NCBI GenBank assembly: GCA_025331435.1
Contig: JAIWNI010000024.1
Span: 1-64,000 of the forward strand
DNA from: Choanephora cucurbitarum
Taxonomy: Eukaryota; Mucoromycota; Mucoromycetes; Mucorales; Choanephoraceae
Direction: 5' to 3'
DNA length: 64,000 nucleotides
In this document: piece after piece, positions 1-12,050 of the stretch
Layout of the letters: the number at the start of each line of letters is the position of its first letter
How positions within the stretch are numbered: the first letter of the stretch is position 1
Position numbers and translations under genes: made by a program
The notes under the pieces: generated by a model
Told to the model about the DNA's origin: nothing
Seen by the model: only the letters and a program-made list of their open reading frames with translations
Database searches by the model: none

Positions 1-2
1 GA

Positions 3-1251
3 CCATACCGAGCAGTCACTTTAGAGCTACCTGACTCAGACCGTCTTCTCAAGATGAATAAGGATGCTAATCGTGCTTATTTTGGTGTGTTTGATGGGTA
101 AGCACAAACTACTGTCTATCTTCCATTTAAATTAATTATCACTTTTAGGCATGGGGGCACTGTTGTGTCAGAATGGTAAAGAGTAAGAGAATAGATTATC
201 AGTTTGAAAAAGCATGAAAACAGGAGGAAGAGGGGAAAGGGACTGAGGAAAGAAAGCTGCAGAAGATAGAAAAAAAACTAAACGTCTGCATTTAGGCTAT
301 CACAAAATCTGCATCGCTTGATAGAGACAATCAGCTTAAATGAATTTAACCAAACGCTAGACTACCTTCGCTCCTATCGTGGTTATTTTCGAAGGTTTCC
401 TATCCCTTCTGTACTAGCCGGTAGTGTTGATGAGAAAGGCAGACCTAAGCCTGACGTAGATGTTCATAATTTGACACTTGAGCAACGTCTGACACTTGCC
501 TTTTTGGAAGCAGACGCCATCTGTCTGAAACAACTGCGCGGGGAACTAGAAGATGCACACACAGATAACGAAGGCTCTACAGGCAGTGTGGCCATCATCG
601 AGCCTCTGGATAAGAAGTCGTTTTGGGACAGTGAAGAATACGATATTGTGATTGGACATGTGGGAGATACCCGTATCCTCTTATGTGATGCTCTCTCTGG
701 CGAAGTAGTTTCCTTGACAACAGGTGACCATCATCCTGGAAACCCTATTGAGACAGAACGACTTCGAAAATATGCTGGTTTCATTACTACTGACTCTTGG
801 GGAGATGAGCGCATCATGGGTATGCTGGCCACCAGTCGAGCTTTTGGTGATGCCAAATTGAAACGATATGGGGTCTCTGCTGAGCCAGATATTATTAGAT
901 ACCGAATCACGAAAGATAATCCAGCAGCCTTTATTGTACTTGTGACAGATGGCATTACCTCGGTCATGTCAGATCAAGAAGTGATTGATTTTGTAAAACA
1001 ATACAACAGTCCATCCATTTCAGCCAAAAAATTAGTGGATGCAGCTGATCAGTTGCAAAGTGATGACAATACTACAGCTATAGTGCGTATTATCCTTTTT
1101 TTTTTTAGAATTAATATGAGCTGATTGTTTTCTTTCATCTCTCTAGGTGGTACGATTAAAGGATTGGGGAAAACGAATGCATGATCATACCAAAGAATTG
1201 AGAGAATATCGATTAGAAAATACGAGTATGAGTAACAGACAATCATGGTAG
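3..1251 (+). CDS. PTC6: PP2C-family protein phosphatase, PTC6-like (5' partial)
   Basis: Metal-dependent Ser/Thr phosphatase of the PP2C family, most like the fungal mitochondrial Ptc6 type. The window opens inside the gene. Exons 3-97, 149-175, 296-1082 and 1147-1251 join in frame to 337 residues plus stop. Splicing of the first three exons creates the metal-binding FGVFDGHGGT signature at the first junction and an SEW at the second. Later motifs are VGDTR, the long TGDHHPGNPIE segment, SRAFGD, VTDGITSVMS and the closing DDNTTAIVV. The third donor is GTGCGT and its acceptor restores VVRLKDWGK, typical of the C-terminus of this family. All expected aspartates are present, so it should be active. 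The N-terminus and any targeting peptide lie outside the window. Family assignment is secure. The Ptc6 subgroup is an inference from the insert pattern and C-terminus. Confidence 0.85.
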
Positions 1252-4200
1252 AACGGATATCCCTATTTATCTATGTAATATACATTCCTGCTTGATAGTT
1301 GAATAAATCTCTATGTTTATTGCTAATCTAGTCAAAGTAAAGAGAAAATATAAGTAGATATGTTAACGGCAGCAAGCACACTACTTTGACGAATAAGCAG
1401 AAGTTCTTTATCACAACAATTTACGCAGCAATATTATAAAAGGAAGGATTAATAGCAAGATTGACAGTATGCTACTTTCTTTTGAAAGTATTGATTGAGT
1501 GTGCTGAAAGTCCTATCATACTGCCAGCGATTCATTGTCGGTTAAGGATCGTTTTCAAGTACATTCGAACTACATCTGGTCGATACCACTTGAAGTCGAT
1601 TAATGAAGGTACTCTTTTAAAAGTAATAGTATAATGGCTAGCCCATTAGCATGGTTTTCAATATTGTTGTACAAATTTGATAGTGGTTTGGCGATTGCTC
1701 TCAAAGTCTGATTCAATTCCATCATTGGCAACTTCCCATTTGATTGTAGTTTTGCCAATTAGTAGAGTTGGCCTATCGCAAAAAATTAAACTTTATCTTT
1801 AGAAAATAGAAAGCAAACCATATTGGCAGTTAGCTTCTGTACTGCTATTGTGCTAAGATGTTAACGCTCATATGCAATAATAATTGAGCCGCAACAAAAA
1901 TAATTACGATTAGGAAATCATCTAGGTAAGCAAGCGTATCTTTCTGTTTGAGCTGACGATTAAGGCTATGATTTCCGTTCTTGTATCAAACCAGTAGAGA
2001 TTCTCCACTCTAAAGTCAACACATTGTCGAGAAAAGCAATATATTTCTTGCAAGTTTTGTTTAAAAAAAATTACTTCTGAGAATATGCAGTCAAATAATG
2101 TCTTATAGGTTTTATCCTTGGTATCATGCGAACCATTAGATGCTTTTTCGATTGCAACACTAGCTTCTTACATACAATAAGTCCATAAAGACAGATTCGG
2201 CTTTATCTTCCTCTTGCTATACAATAACTGCATAGTAATTTAAGTGAACATGTTGTCCATCACCCTTTCTTTCAGCTTAAGGCAGATTATATCTCTATTT
2301 GTGGCAATAGTTTACTCAAACACAGATATATAAATGTCATTAGTGGCGATAAGTTCCTGAAAACATAATCATTATTTTTTATGGCTCGATTCATCAAAGT
2401 TGTCGTTGAATTTCAACCTTGGGGTTTATTATGTTTTCTTTTTGGCTAGTATGCTAAATAATTTTGGTGTCTGAAGTCATGTATCAAGGATCAAATATGG
2501 TCTGCAAAAGAAATTGAGAGAACAAGCGGATATGCAAACCATTGGTTGAACTACAATATTGGAACGGCTTTTGTCTTAGCAGGATTACTACCTAACACCT
2601 TGCTCTTGCTAATAACGTAATTTGTTTGGCTGCGAAGACGACATGTCTTTCTGTTGAACTTCATTATAACATTTTACGCTTGTTCTTCACTGTTTCTTTT
2701 TTTGGACGAAATCATCATAGCCATCAACTGTTTGCAAAACTCATAAGATACGACTTTTAAACCACAGCCAAAATAAGATTAAATATTGTGGAGGTATGTT
2801 GTTTGAAGTTTTGTATTTTACATTATGGTTATTGCTGAATATTTGTTGCTGAAACTGGCAAATCTACTAAAGAATTCTTTAGATTATCACAATGCTCTCA
2901 AGTTGACCATATTTGACTTTGATATAACAAAAGACCTTTACAAGTAATCCTTTCTGATGCCATCACTTAGATTAAAGTTTCCTTCTAATACTTGAAAACT
3001 GCTTCGCTCTTCATCATAATTTCGTGGAAATGCTGACAGAGACCACTTCTAGTTATTAGCTTGATACAGCAATGTGAAGAGCTCTTTTGGTTTGAGCTAA
3101 CAATTTAGCAAATGACAGCATTTAGTTATCTGGGAATCAAGAGACATTCATGTTTCTTGTGCTATGAGTGTGAACCAACAATCTGAGTATTTCTTCTCTT
3201 TTCAGTCTATAGCGCCTAAGCTACTAAAAATGTTGTACCATTTGCAAATTAGATTATGCGTTAGTGTTACCTTATATAAACTCCTTACACAATGTCAACT
3301 GGTTTACTTTTGCATCTATAAAGGAGACCTAAGACTCGTTTTTGTTTATTTATAAACAGTTCAAGACTCAAAATGCATTTAGTTATAGGCTTTGTATCTA
3401 CCCTTTATTTCTGCATATACTATGAGTTTCATTTCGAAACACAGTGTTACCTATCCTTGTTATTCTGGGTCATTAAAGTTCCTGGGTTCGAAATGGTAAA
3501 AATTACCCACATAATAAAGTCCTAGTCATATTAACCTTTTGAAGCAAAGGAGTCAGGTTTAGAACATCCATAAATACTCATAAGGTTTAGCAGCAGCATT
3601 ATGAATAAGAAAATCAAAGGCCTGTGCACAGATGCAAATCCAAACGACAGGTCGTCTTTTTTCTGTCTGTTGTTTAACATGATGAGTGTTACTTTTCTAC
3701 AACTTAACGTTTCAACTGCCTCATCCGTTTAAATGCCTGTCAAATGTCTGTTCGTCCTCTCTTTAGGATATTGACCTGCATTATTCAAAATCCGGGTTTT
3801 TTTATAGCTATTGAGTATCATGCTCTCTCTTTCTGATCGTCTAATCTAAAGCTTTGTCTCATAATAATGCCCCAACATCCTATTTTGCCGATGCTTTAAA
3901 CTTGTATCGAAGACTTCAAAAATAAATATCGGCTGCAATACTAGATATTTAGCTAGTTGCATCTTCATTCTATTGAAACAACCTTTATCCCTATCAAACG
4001 TCGGTGTTTCGGAGGGTATGTCTGCAGTTAAGCAACATAAATTCCTTAATTAAGCTTTCAAATATGTCGATTAGTTTTTTGCTTCCTGTAAACTCAATCC
4101 GCTTTTGACATATTTCATAACAATACCTGGTAAGCTGTCATAGCGTTTTGTGTTAGCTCGTTAAGCGAATCTACAAAGCCAGATTTTAGGTTCTCCATAA

Positions 4201-5167
4201 CCACTCGGGTTTAGTTAACAACGGTCCTCTTATCTGAATATTTTTGGTGGTTCTTGATGGTGTATGTCTCCTCAAAATGGCTGCTTTGATTAAAAGGATG
4301 ATCAAAATACTGCATCCTGTTAAACAAATTCTTATTACGTACTGATGATTTATAAACAGTGAATGACAGTCTAGCCTTGTGATTGTATATAAAGCCCTTC
4401 TCCTCACCTGCATAATCTTATAGATATGTACCAAAATGATTATTGTTTGTAGGGTCCAGTTGCGAACTGAGCATTATACCAAAAAGAGAAAAACGCAAAA
4501 TGAAAAAGGAAACCAAACACCTAACGGATATCACTTTAACTATGTAGTTCATGACGCAGTTGGCCTTGATACGATTTACAAAAAAAAACGTCTCAATACC
4601 TTCACCTTTAAATATAGAAAAAAAAACAGTTGAATATCATCTAACTAAGTGATAGTCATAAAGAAAAATATAGGATTGTCATCTTCTTAGTATGCTCGTC
4701 TTCTTTCTTTTTTTAAATACCCTATAGTCTGATTTCATTCTTTGGGTATGGGTAATACCAATCGTCCAATAGCTATTATCATGCCTTGTGATTTACACTG
4801 CGCTCATTCAATCAAGAAACTTGCCACTTTGTTCCAAAAGACTTATTGGGCCCCAATCAATTTCGAGCTCTTTGTATTTGAGTCTTTCCTATGAGAATCA
4901 ACCATCGTTGTCCATAGTAAAGCTACTTTTTCTAAGCCTATTTTGGAACAAAATAAGCGTGTTCTTAAAATCTTAACCTACGTATTCCGTTCCAAAAAAG
5001 TTAGATTTTGTAACTGTGCTTGAAAATAGCAAGTCACCAATTAAGGTTCTATAAAAAGAGTACCTGATAGTTTTGTTATCTTCCCCCCCTCTTTAATTTC
5101 AAACTCTTTTTTTTTTCTTTTTTAATTTTGTTTTATAAGAAACTAAGCAAATTCAGTCTAATTCAAT
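1252..5167. other. Gene-poor AT-rich intergenic region
   Basis: About 3.9 kb without a convincing gene. Open frames are short (under 85 codons), unrelated to any family I recognise, and lack coding character. No tRNA fold, long repeat or transposon motif was seen. The last 100 bases are rich in T/C runs and probably form the promoter and leader of the gene that starts at 5168. Confidence 0.6.
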
Positions 5168-6250
5168 ATGATGACAGAACCATCGCTATATGAAGACGAA
5201 GCATTCCTAGGTGGAGGACAATCTCTGGAAGACGAACTTTTAGGCAAAGGATACTTAAATGATGTGCCTTTGGGCTCATCTCTCGCTGCTGAGCTTCAGT
5301 CAGCCACGAATGATCTTTGTATGGAAGACAATATGGAGATACATCCATCTGTAGTATCGCTCACTTCAAATACTACTACTATTATCAACGCATCAGATCC
5401 ACCTTCTAAACTAGCTTCCATGACTATGGACGCACGTACACTCTCGACTGATGTAACAAGCCCACTTTTGTCTCCACTTAAATGGTCTGCTTCTACTGGT
5501 ATTCGTAGTCGAAGATCTTCATTTTCGTCTTCTTGGTCTTCTCTAAATGATCCAGAGGATGATGATCCTGTTGAGATACTAAAGAGACAGCTTGAAGATT
5601 TAAATACAGCAGTTTGGGAAACCATGACACTTCACAAGCGGCTATCGAAGACGTTGGCTGTAGATGAAACACTTCAAGACCTCGTGACTTTTGCTCCACC
5701 TTTTGAATATGTGATGCAGTCGGTTATCAATCTAGTAGAACGTAAGTCTCGCGACCGTGAAAGACAGACGAGCTATCTGCGCAATTTGGACGGAGCCCTC
5801 CGAAAGGAAACTATGTATATGTCAATAGATACCTTGAAAGAATTAGAAGGCCTCTTATCATCAGTAAAGACGACGCTTACGGATTCTAGTTATTCTTACG
5901 AGAACCCTTTACCAGCTTTAAGAAACTTAACTCTCGAGACCAGTGCAGCAACTGAGACACTTGACGAACTTAAAGAAATCATGTACGTCAACAAACGACA
6001 GGTACAAGAACTCAATTCCCGACTTCGATCCATCGCAAAAACTGTACGCGAAGTTAGAAAAGAGATGCGAAAGATCAATAAGTTTATAGAAGAAAAAGAT
6101 GATGAGGATCCTGTTGTTCTGGAGAAAGGTGAAGCCGCTGAGCGAGTCAAGGAAATTATGTGGGGTTTAGATGACTTAGATACTGAATCGACAAAGAAAC
6201 TCAAACAAATGCAAGCCTTTTGGGAATCTGCCAAAATCACCTGTACTTAA
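5168..6250 (+). CDS. Coiled-coil protein of unknown function
   Basis: Single-exon 360-residue protein that I do not recognise. The first ATG follows a C/T-rich leader; a second ATG is adjacent. Residues about 1-110 are acidic and Ser/Thr-rich with low complexity. Around residues 114-128 there is a basic-serine patch (RSRRSSFSSSWSS) that could be phosphorylated. From about residue 135 to the end the protein is mostly charged helix with heptad-like spacing, including a KSRDRERQ segment, a TVREVRKEMRKINKFIEEK segment and a final LDTESTKKLKQ helix, so a coiled coil is likely. There is no signal peptide or membrane segment. The helical half could mediate assembly, but no function can be assigned. 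Codon use and the uninterrupted length support a real gene. Confidence 0.7.
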   Translation: MMTEPSLYEDEAFLGGGQSLEDELLGKGYLNDVPLGSSLAAELQSATNDLCMEDNMEIHPSVVSLTSNTTTIINASDPPSKLASMTMDARTLSTDVTSPLLSPLKWSASTGIRSRRSSFSSSWSSLNDPEDDDPVEILKRQLEDLNTAVWETMTLHKRLSKTLAVDETLQDLVTFAPPFEYVMQSVINLVERKSRDRERQTSYLRNLDGALRKETMYMSIDTLKELEGLLSSVKTTLTDSSYSYENPLPALRNLTLETSAATETLDELKEIMYVNKRQVQELNSRLRSIAKTVREVRKEMRKINKFIEEKDDEDPVVLEKGEAAERVKEIMWGLDDLDTESTKKLKQMQAFWESAKITCT

Positions 6251-7166
6251 TACTCTTTCTCTTTTTCTTTCTTATGTTATTTATATCCCAGTTTACATAT
6301 CCTTTCTCTGAACGTATCTAATAAACCGTCTCCTTCTCTCACCCTCTCTCTCTTACATTGAATGTTTGTTGATGTATCGGACAAAGGATTCTTCTATTTT
6401 GTTTTTATTTCTGTATCTTTGTCACTCTTTTTTTTCGGATCGATTCAGTTTTGATTAAGCTAAATAAAGCTCACTACCCTTAACTTTGTTTGATTAATAA
6501 AATATGTAGGTTAAGCAATGAAATACCATATGATGTGCATGAACAGGAGACAAGACTTTTTTTTTGTATTGTTATCATCTTGTGTGCTGCAAAGAAAACA
6601 AAAGCAAGATGAAAATACAGTAGATCTTTGGTCTTTTTATTTTTGACATAGTCTGTTGTTGTCGTTTTCTTTTCTATTCAGTCTTCCTATGTTGAAAGAG
6701 ACTATTTTATCCTTTCAACTCCACATGCTTGGATTCCGAACTTGTAACAAATTAAGCAATGTTTGGGCTTTGATTTTTTTTAAGAAAAAAAGCTTGACTC
6801 CTTTCATTCCTTTATCCACATTTATTGTATTTCTTTTCAGGTAAAGACAATAAGAAGATAGACTCAGGGATTTGCATAAGTGACAAAAAAAGACTCTAAC
6901 CATCTTACTTTCGGCTATACTCGAATATTGAATTTCTTTAGCAGTTACACCAGAACACATCGTATATACAAATCTAGAAACATCAACAAAACAAAATGAA
7001 AATCGGAGCAATTTCATGCATGTCACAAGTTAAGTTGACATGATTGCTTAATAGAAAGGTGACCTGCTTTTTTAATGTGTTTATTTTGTTGTTGTCTTTT
7101 TAGTTCTATTTACATATTAAGCATTTTCTCTATGTTATTCTGATCAAAAGAGAGATAAAAAGAGAA
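6251..7166. other. Intergenic region, convergent gene ends
   Basis: About 0.9 kb between the convergent unknown coiled-coil gene (+) and the kinase-fold gene (-). It is T-rich directly after the 6250 stop, consistent with a 3' UTR. No gene was seen. Confidence 0.5.
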
Positions 7167-8802
7167 TTAAATAAATGAAGGAGCAGATGTATCAATGTAA
7201 GTAGAAAGTGAAAAAGTGTCGGAGCAAGTGTCATCCATGCTCCAAATGTTTTGAAAAGGCGCGTTCTCAAATGGTAATAAAACGAGCGACTGAGTCGATG
7301 GCAAGTTAGATAGGGTATACAAGCGTGTCATAGAAGATGAGACGAGGCCTTTCACTTTCGTGTATGTGCGTAAATGATCTGCTGCTTCAGCTCGTCTTGC
7401 TACTATATAGCCTGTCACACGACGATCCAATGGAACAGAATAGTCTAGTGCATCATGAATAGGTTGTAATGCCTGACAAATCTCATTGGCATCTGGGCGG
7501 TTATCAGGTATAGGGTTCAGGCATGCCTTATAGAGGTTTTGGTACCATTCAGGCAGTCCTGGAAGAGGCTCTATTCGATATACATGATCTTCTGGGCTAA
7601 GTTGTGCTCCGTCAAGTAGTACATCAGGTGAAGGAAAAATGACTTTGCTAACCAATTGCCAAATGATAACGCCTAAACTATAGATATCTGATTTTTCTGT
7701 ATACACACCTTGACGTACTTCTGGTGCAATGTAAGGTAGTCGTCCATAGACTGCTTTCGTAATCGCCGTCACTGACGAGGATTCGTGTGAAGGAGTGGCA
7801 AATCGATAATCGACCAAAAAGTAATCTGAATCCGTACAGACGATGTTACGCGGGTGAACGTTACGATGACACATGCCAACTTTATGCAAATCAGCCAGAT
7901 TCGCTGCCAGACGTAATATGGTCCCTGTGATTGTCTTTAAGTCGAGATCCCCTAAGGGAAGTTGTTGCATATGATCTTCCAAATTCCCGTCGTTACTACA
8001 CTTCATAACCATCATCAGGTCTCCAGTGCTCTCACAGACAGTCAAGCCTTGGAATAAAAGTGGTAGAAAGGCTTTTGATTGGACAGAGATCTAATCCCAG
8101 AGGCAATTGGTGATTAAATTTAAATCTATCTAGATGTCAAAAAAGAAGCTTACCTCATTTAAGAGTTTATCATCCACTACTTTCAGTGCCATCTTTTGTG
8201 GTTGAGGATCATATACAGGCATAGTGTTGACCGAGTAGACAGCAGAGAAGCCACCTGCACCAATAAATTGCATTTCTGAAAACCATGACCATGGAAACCA
8301 TTGCATATAAGTATCAAGATTTTCTAGATATATTTGATGAATAGCCTTTCTTGCTCTTGGATGAGCAGCGGCGATAACTCTTTCTTGACCGTAGCAATCT
8401 GCTAAGCATTTGAGAGAGAGTTGTTGTCTCCAAACAATAGCCCAATTCTGGTGGAGAAGTATAGTTAAAGCGTACATAGAACACATAAAAGAGAAAGCAT
8501 GAAATTTAAACAATCAATTCAATACATTTAATGTGCTACAGGTATTCTTAATAACCGTTACTATTTACCCATGAATGATCAAAAGGAACGCCTTGAATTA
8601 AATAAGTTTCACAAACTTCTTGATACAACTGAAGTATTCTCTTATTGATCGATGGTAACACTTTCGTCTGTGTGATTAAGTTTTCTAAGCCGAATGCAGC
8701 AGGGCATGATTCAATAAACAGCTTCACTTGCAATCGAGTTCTATCAAGCAATCTTTCAAGTAATTGCTGTGGATAGACGGTTTCTGCTTCATTCCTGTTC
8801 AT
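7167..8802 (-). CDS. Protein kinase-fold protein, probable pseudokinase (TKL-like)
   Basis: Three exons on the minus strand, 8802-8569, 8447-8154 and 8090-7167, join in phase 0 to 483 residues. The N-terminal third (about 1-130) is helical and of unknown function. The kinase domain follows with a glycine loop (IGAGGFSAVYSV), a VAIK-type lysine (MALKVV), the catalytic loop CHRNVHPRNIV, a VDYRFAT segment in place of DFG, and PYIAPEV with DIYSLGVIIWQL. The HRD aspartate is replaced by asparagine and DFG reads DYR, so normal phosphotransfer is doubtful although the nucleotide-binding lysine and the DFG-position aspartate remain. The fold is secure. A signalling scaffold or regulatory role is an inference. 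The TKL-like label rests on general resemblance of the loops. Confidence 0.8.
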
Positions 8803-9559
8803 TATGAATTGATTGATCTTTAAAGAATATGCAGTTTATTTTTCGAAGAAACAATTGAAAATCCAATGATGTTTTGCCTTTCAATCTTCTCGTTTCCACG
8901 CTTATTCGATTTTCCTGTTTCACAGAAAAAGAAAAAGAGGGCAAGATACTGAATACCTTTGCTTTTTGTCTCGAGAATTAGACAGATAACAATTAGGGGA
9001 AGAAGATGAAAAAAAAAAAGTAGCTAAAAGCTGGGAGAAGAAGAGGAGAATTTTATATATGGAAAAGTCACACGATAAGGAAAAGGTAGTACAATAGGTT
9101 GCGATTGGTTCTGTCCCTGATCTTCGGTGTTCTTTGCTTAGTTTTTGGTCCCTTCGTCACTTTAGTAGTATAGTCAAGTTATGAAAGGACTAGTGGCTTT
9201 CTATGGAATTCGTTCTGCTTGTCTTTTTTGATGTGCCCCTAACAAAAAAACAGTCAATTCAACCATGTTGATAGACTTGCCTCTGAATTGTAAACAAGAA
9301 GGTTTATCACCCGAAATTTTAAGATCAGATGAATCTCAAAAGATAACAGAGATAAAGGCTATACGTTCTTTCACTTCGGACAAAACTTATAAGATAATAG
9401 GGGTTAAAGATGTGGACAGTATTGAATTTTTAGATAGGAGGATTGAAGAAGTAGAAAAAAGAGGAGGAGGAGAGAATAGCAAAGAACACTCATTCCTCTC
9501 TCTTATTCTTCTTCATTTATTTACATAAGTTTTTTAATAAAAAAAAAGAAGAAAATCTA
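8803..9559. other. Intergenic region
   Basis: About 0.75 kb between the start of the kinase-fold gene (-) and the 3' end of ERB1 (-). It holds the kinase-gene promoter side and probable ERB1 terminator. An 87-codon frame at 9265-9528 (+) has no recognised similarity and is not called. Confidence 0.5.
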
Positions 9560-12050
9560 TTATGTCCAGAGTCTAAATGAACCATCAGCACCAGTAGAGA
9601 AAATCCAAGGCTGAGTGGGGTGGAACTCAATATCCAATACACCTAAACCGTCCTTGGTATCATGGCCCTTCAAGATCTTGACAGGAACAATCAATGGGTT
9701 CTGCAAGAGATCGTTATAAACCATACCATAGAAGATTTGAATTGTGCCATCATCAGAAGAGGAAGCAAAAAGAGGGTATCGCTTATGGAAGGTGACTTGA
9801 CGAACAGCCTTTGCATGATATCTGACAAGAGAGAATGGGTTAAGAAAAAGCGAAAGTTGACATTGTATAATTGTTTCTTTACCTGAGTGACTTATAGGGC
9901 CTTGAGCTAAGATCAAGATCAAACCAACAGACCTTCTTATCATATGAACCAATGATAACGTTATCACCACCAGGATGTACATCGATACTAGAAACCCATT
10001 TAACACTTGTTTGTAATGTCTTTACTAATTGTTGTTGCATCAAATCATACACACGGACATAGATTTGAGTCTAAAAAAATATCAGCCTGTCATGTCTTAT
10101 TCATAAAACTAGGAAATACTTACAGCAACAAAGAATACCGGCTTGATAGGGTGGAAAGCAACCTTTTGCACAAGACCCTTGAGGCGCTTGAAAGGTGTCT
10201 GTGTTTGGTGCTTGGTGACTTGATGAATAAGGACAGCAAGGTTCTTGGCTTCAGGTGAAACAGTGGCCAAGTAATCACCCTTACGATGCCATGTGATTTG
10301 CTTAACAACTTGTGGGTGTTGAATGCATACCTTATAACCATAACGCTCTTCATCTACTTCACTTGCTCTAAACCAACTGACTGACTTGTTCTCAGAAGAT
10401 TGAGAGACGGCAAAGCCAGCTTTAGTGAATTGGTCTGTGTTCATCACTTGCTCAGGAGTGGCAAGCTTGGGAGGAGAAATCAAGTGAACTTGACCATGAC
10501 CAACAGAGATAGCGAAAACCCAGACATCAGGGTTAGGACACCAACTGATGCCATGAATTACAGCATCAAACTTCCACATGAAGAGACAGCGACCTGTCAA
10601 CACTTCCCAGAGACGACATGTGTTATCATCTGATCCTGAAAGGGCATATAGGCCATTAGGATGAACAGATAGAGCACGAATACGACCTGTGTGGCCTTCG
10701 TAAGCAATTGATTGATGTGTAGGGAAAGGACGTAAATCCTTGGGACTGGGCAACTTAGGTACAAGTGATTCAGGATCAATATTCAAACGGTTCTTACGCA
10801 CGCGAGGAGCCAAATAAAGATCAAGACAACGTTGGAAGCGCTCTTGAATGAAGCGATCATAGGCTGGTACATGACGCAAGCTAGAGAATTTCTTAGGAAG
10901 ATAATTCTTGGGGCGATCCTCCTCATCCATTTCATTCCATGCCTTGATTTCCTTTTCATCAGGTAGATATTCAGCTGGAGGATTGTAACTTTCGTCGTGC
11001 TCAGGTAACTTCATCTTGGGTGCAGCAATGTGCATAACATGGTCTTCACGAGGTTGATCGTCATCGCCCCATAGGTTATAGAATCGAGGCTTTTCATCCT
11101 TGGGCTTACGAGGTACAATACGTCCTTGACGAATGGCACGTACGATCTTCATGATCTTCTTAGCTTCCCACTTACTAGGAATAAAACGGCTTTTAGGCTC
11201 AGGGCGAGCAGACAATGGCATAACTTCAGTTTTGGAAGTGAACCATTCGTTGGTAGGCTCATAAGGATTGTAGGTTGAGTCGGGAATGATACCACGTTGA
11301 AGACGTTGGATGATGTCTAATTCTCTATCATCAAGAACAATATCTTTGCCTTCTTTGTCACTCTTCACTGTCTTCCAAGAATCAGGATCTTCCATTGTAG
11401 CCAAGAACTTATCAAGCTCATCACTGGTAGCAGGCTTCAAGATCTTTTTGCCATCAACATCATAACCAATGTGAGGTAAGTCGTTGTACCATTCAAGAGG
11501 CACATTACCAATGGTGTTTTCAGTTTCTTCGGTTGAACTGTCTGAGTCGTAATTTCCTTCAATTTCTGGCAAATGTTCGGGAGCATAACGTTGGCGATAA
11601 GGTGCAGGTCTTTTTATGTAAAAAAAAAAAAGAAATTAATGGTAGTGTTCCAAATGCATATAAGAAGCATACTTACACTTTAAATTCAGATTCGTCTTCG
11701 TCCTCTTCGAGTTCTTCTCTTTCAAGATCACGTTCAAGCTCTTCATCTTCCATATCTTCGTTCTCTTCCTCTTCTTCATCCTCTTCCTCTTCATCAAGCT
11801 CTTCACTATCAGCTTCGAATTCTTCATCTTCATCATCATCGCTTAAGCTGATTTCAGGAAAGACCTGAGTTTCTTCTTCTTCTTCGTCTTGATCGTCTTC
11901 CAGATCTTCTTCGTCAGAAGATCCCATGTCGATGGAAACATTGCCGAAGCTTTCGTCTTCGCTTTCCTCAATTTCTTCGTTGCGACGCTTTACTGTTTTG
12001 GGCTGTTTTGAAGCAGCAGCAGCAGCAGCGGTCTTTTTCTTTGGTGCCAT
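9560..12050 (-). CDS. ERB1: Ribosome biogenesis protein Erb1 (BOP1 homologue)
   Basis: Nucleolar WD40 protein that acts with Nop7 and Ytm1 (PeBoW complex) in 27S pre-rRNA processing and 60S assembly. Exons 12050-11677, 11609-10124, 10070-9883 and 9821-9560 give 769 residues. Residues 1-125 are a very acidic tail beginning with a basic MAPKKK, as in other Erb1 proteins. The BOP1 N-terminal domain follows, with [16 protein letters not shown] and a YNPYEP segment, then WD repeats such as [20 protein letters not shown] and a last repeat ending [12 protein letters not shown]. Junctions are supported by continuity of the WD repeats, for example [19 protein letters not shown] at the last intron. Length is normal for the family. 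The first exon is almost entirely Glu/Asp/Ser and is cut from the domain by a 67-nt intron. Confidence 0.95.

Noticed and set aside
3478..3500. GGGTTCGAAAT, a B-box-like sequence suggesting a tRNA
   Set aside because: No acceptor stem, A box or cloverleaf can be folded around it.
9265..9528. 87-codon plus-strand frame between the kinase-fold gene and ERB1
   Set aside because: No recognised similarity, and it lies in the probable ERB1 3' flank. Composition alone is insufficient.
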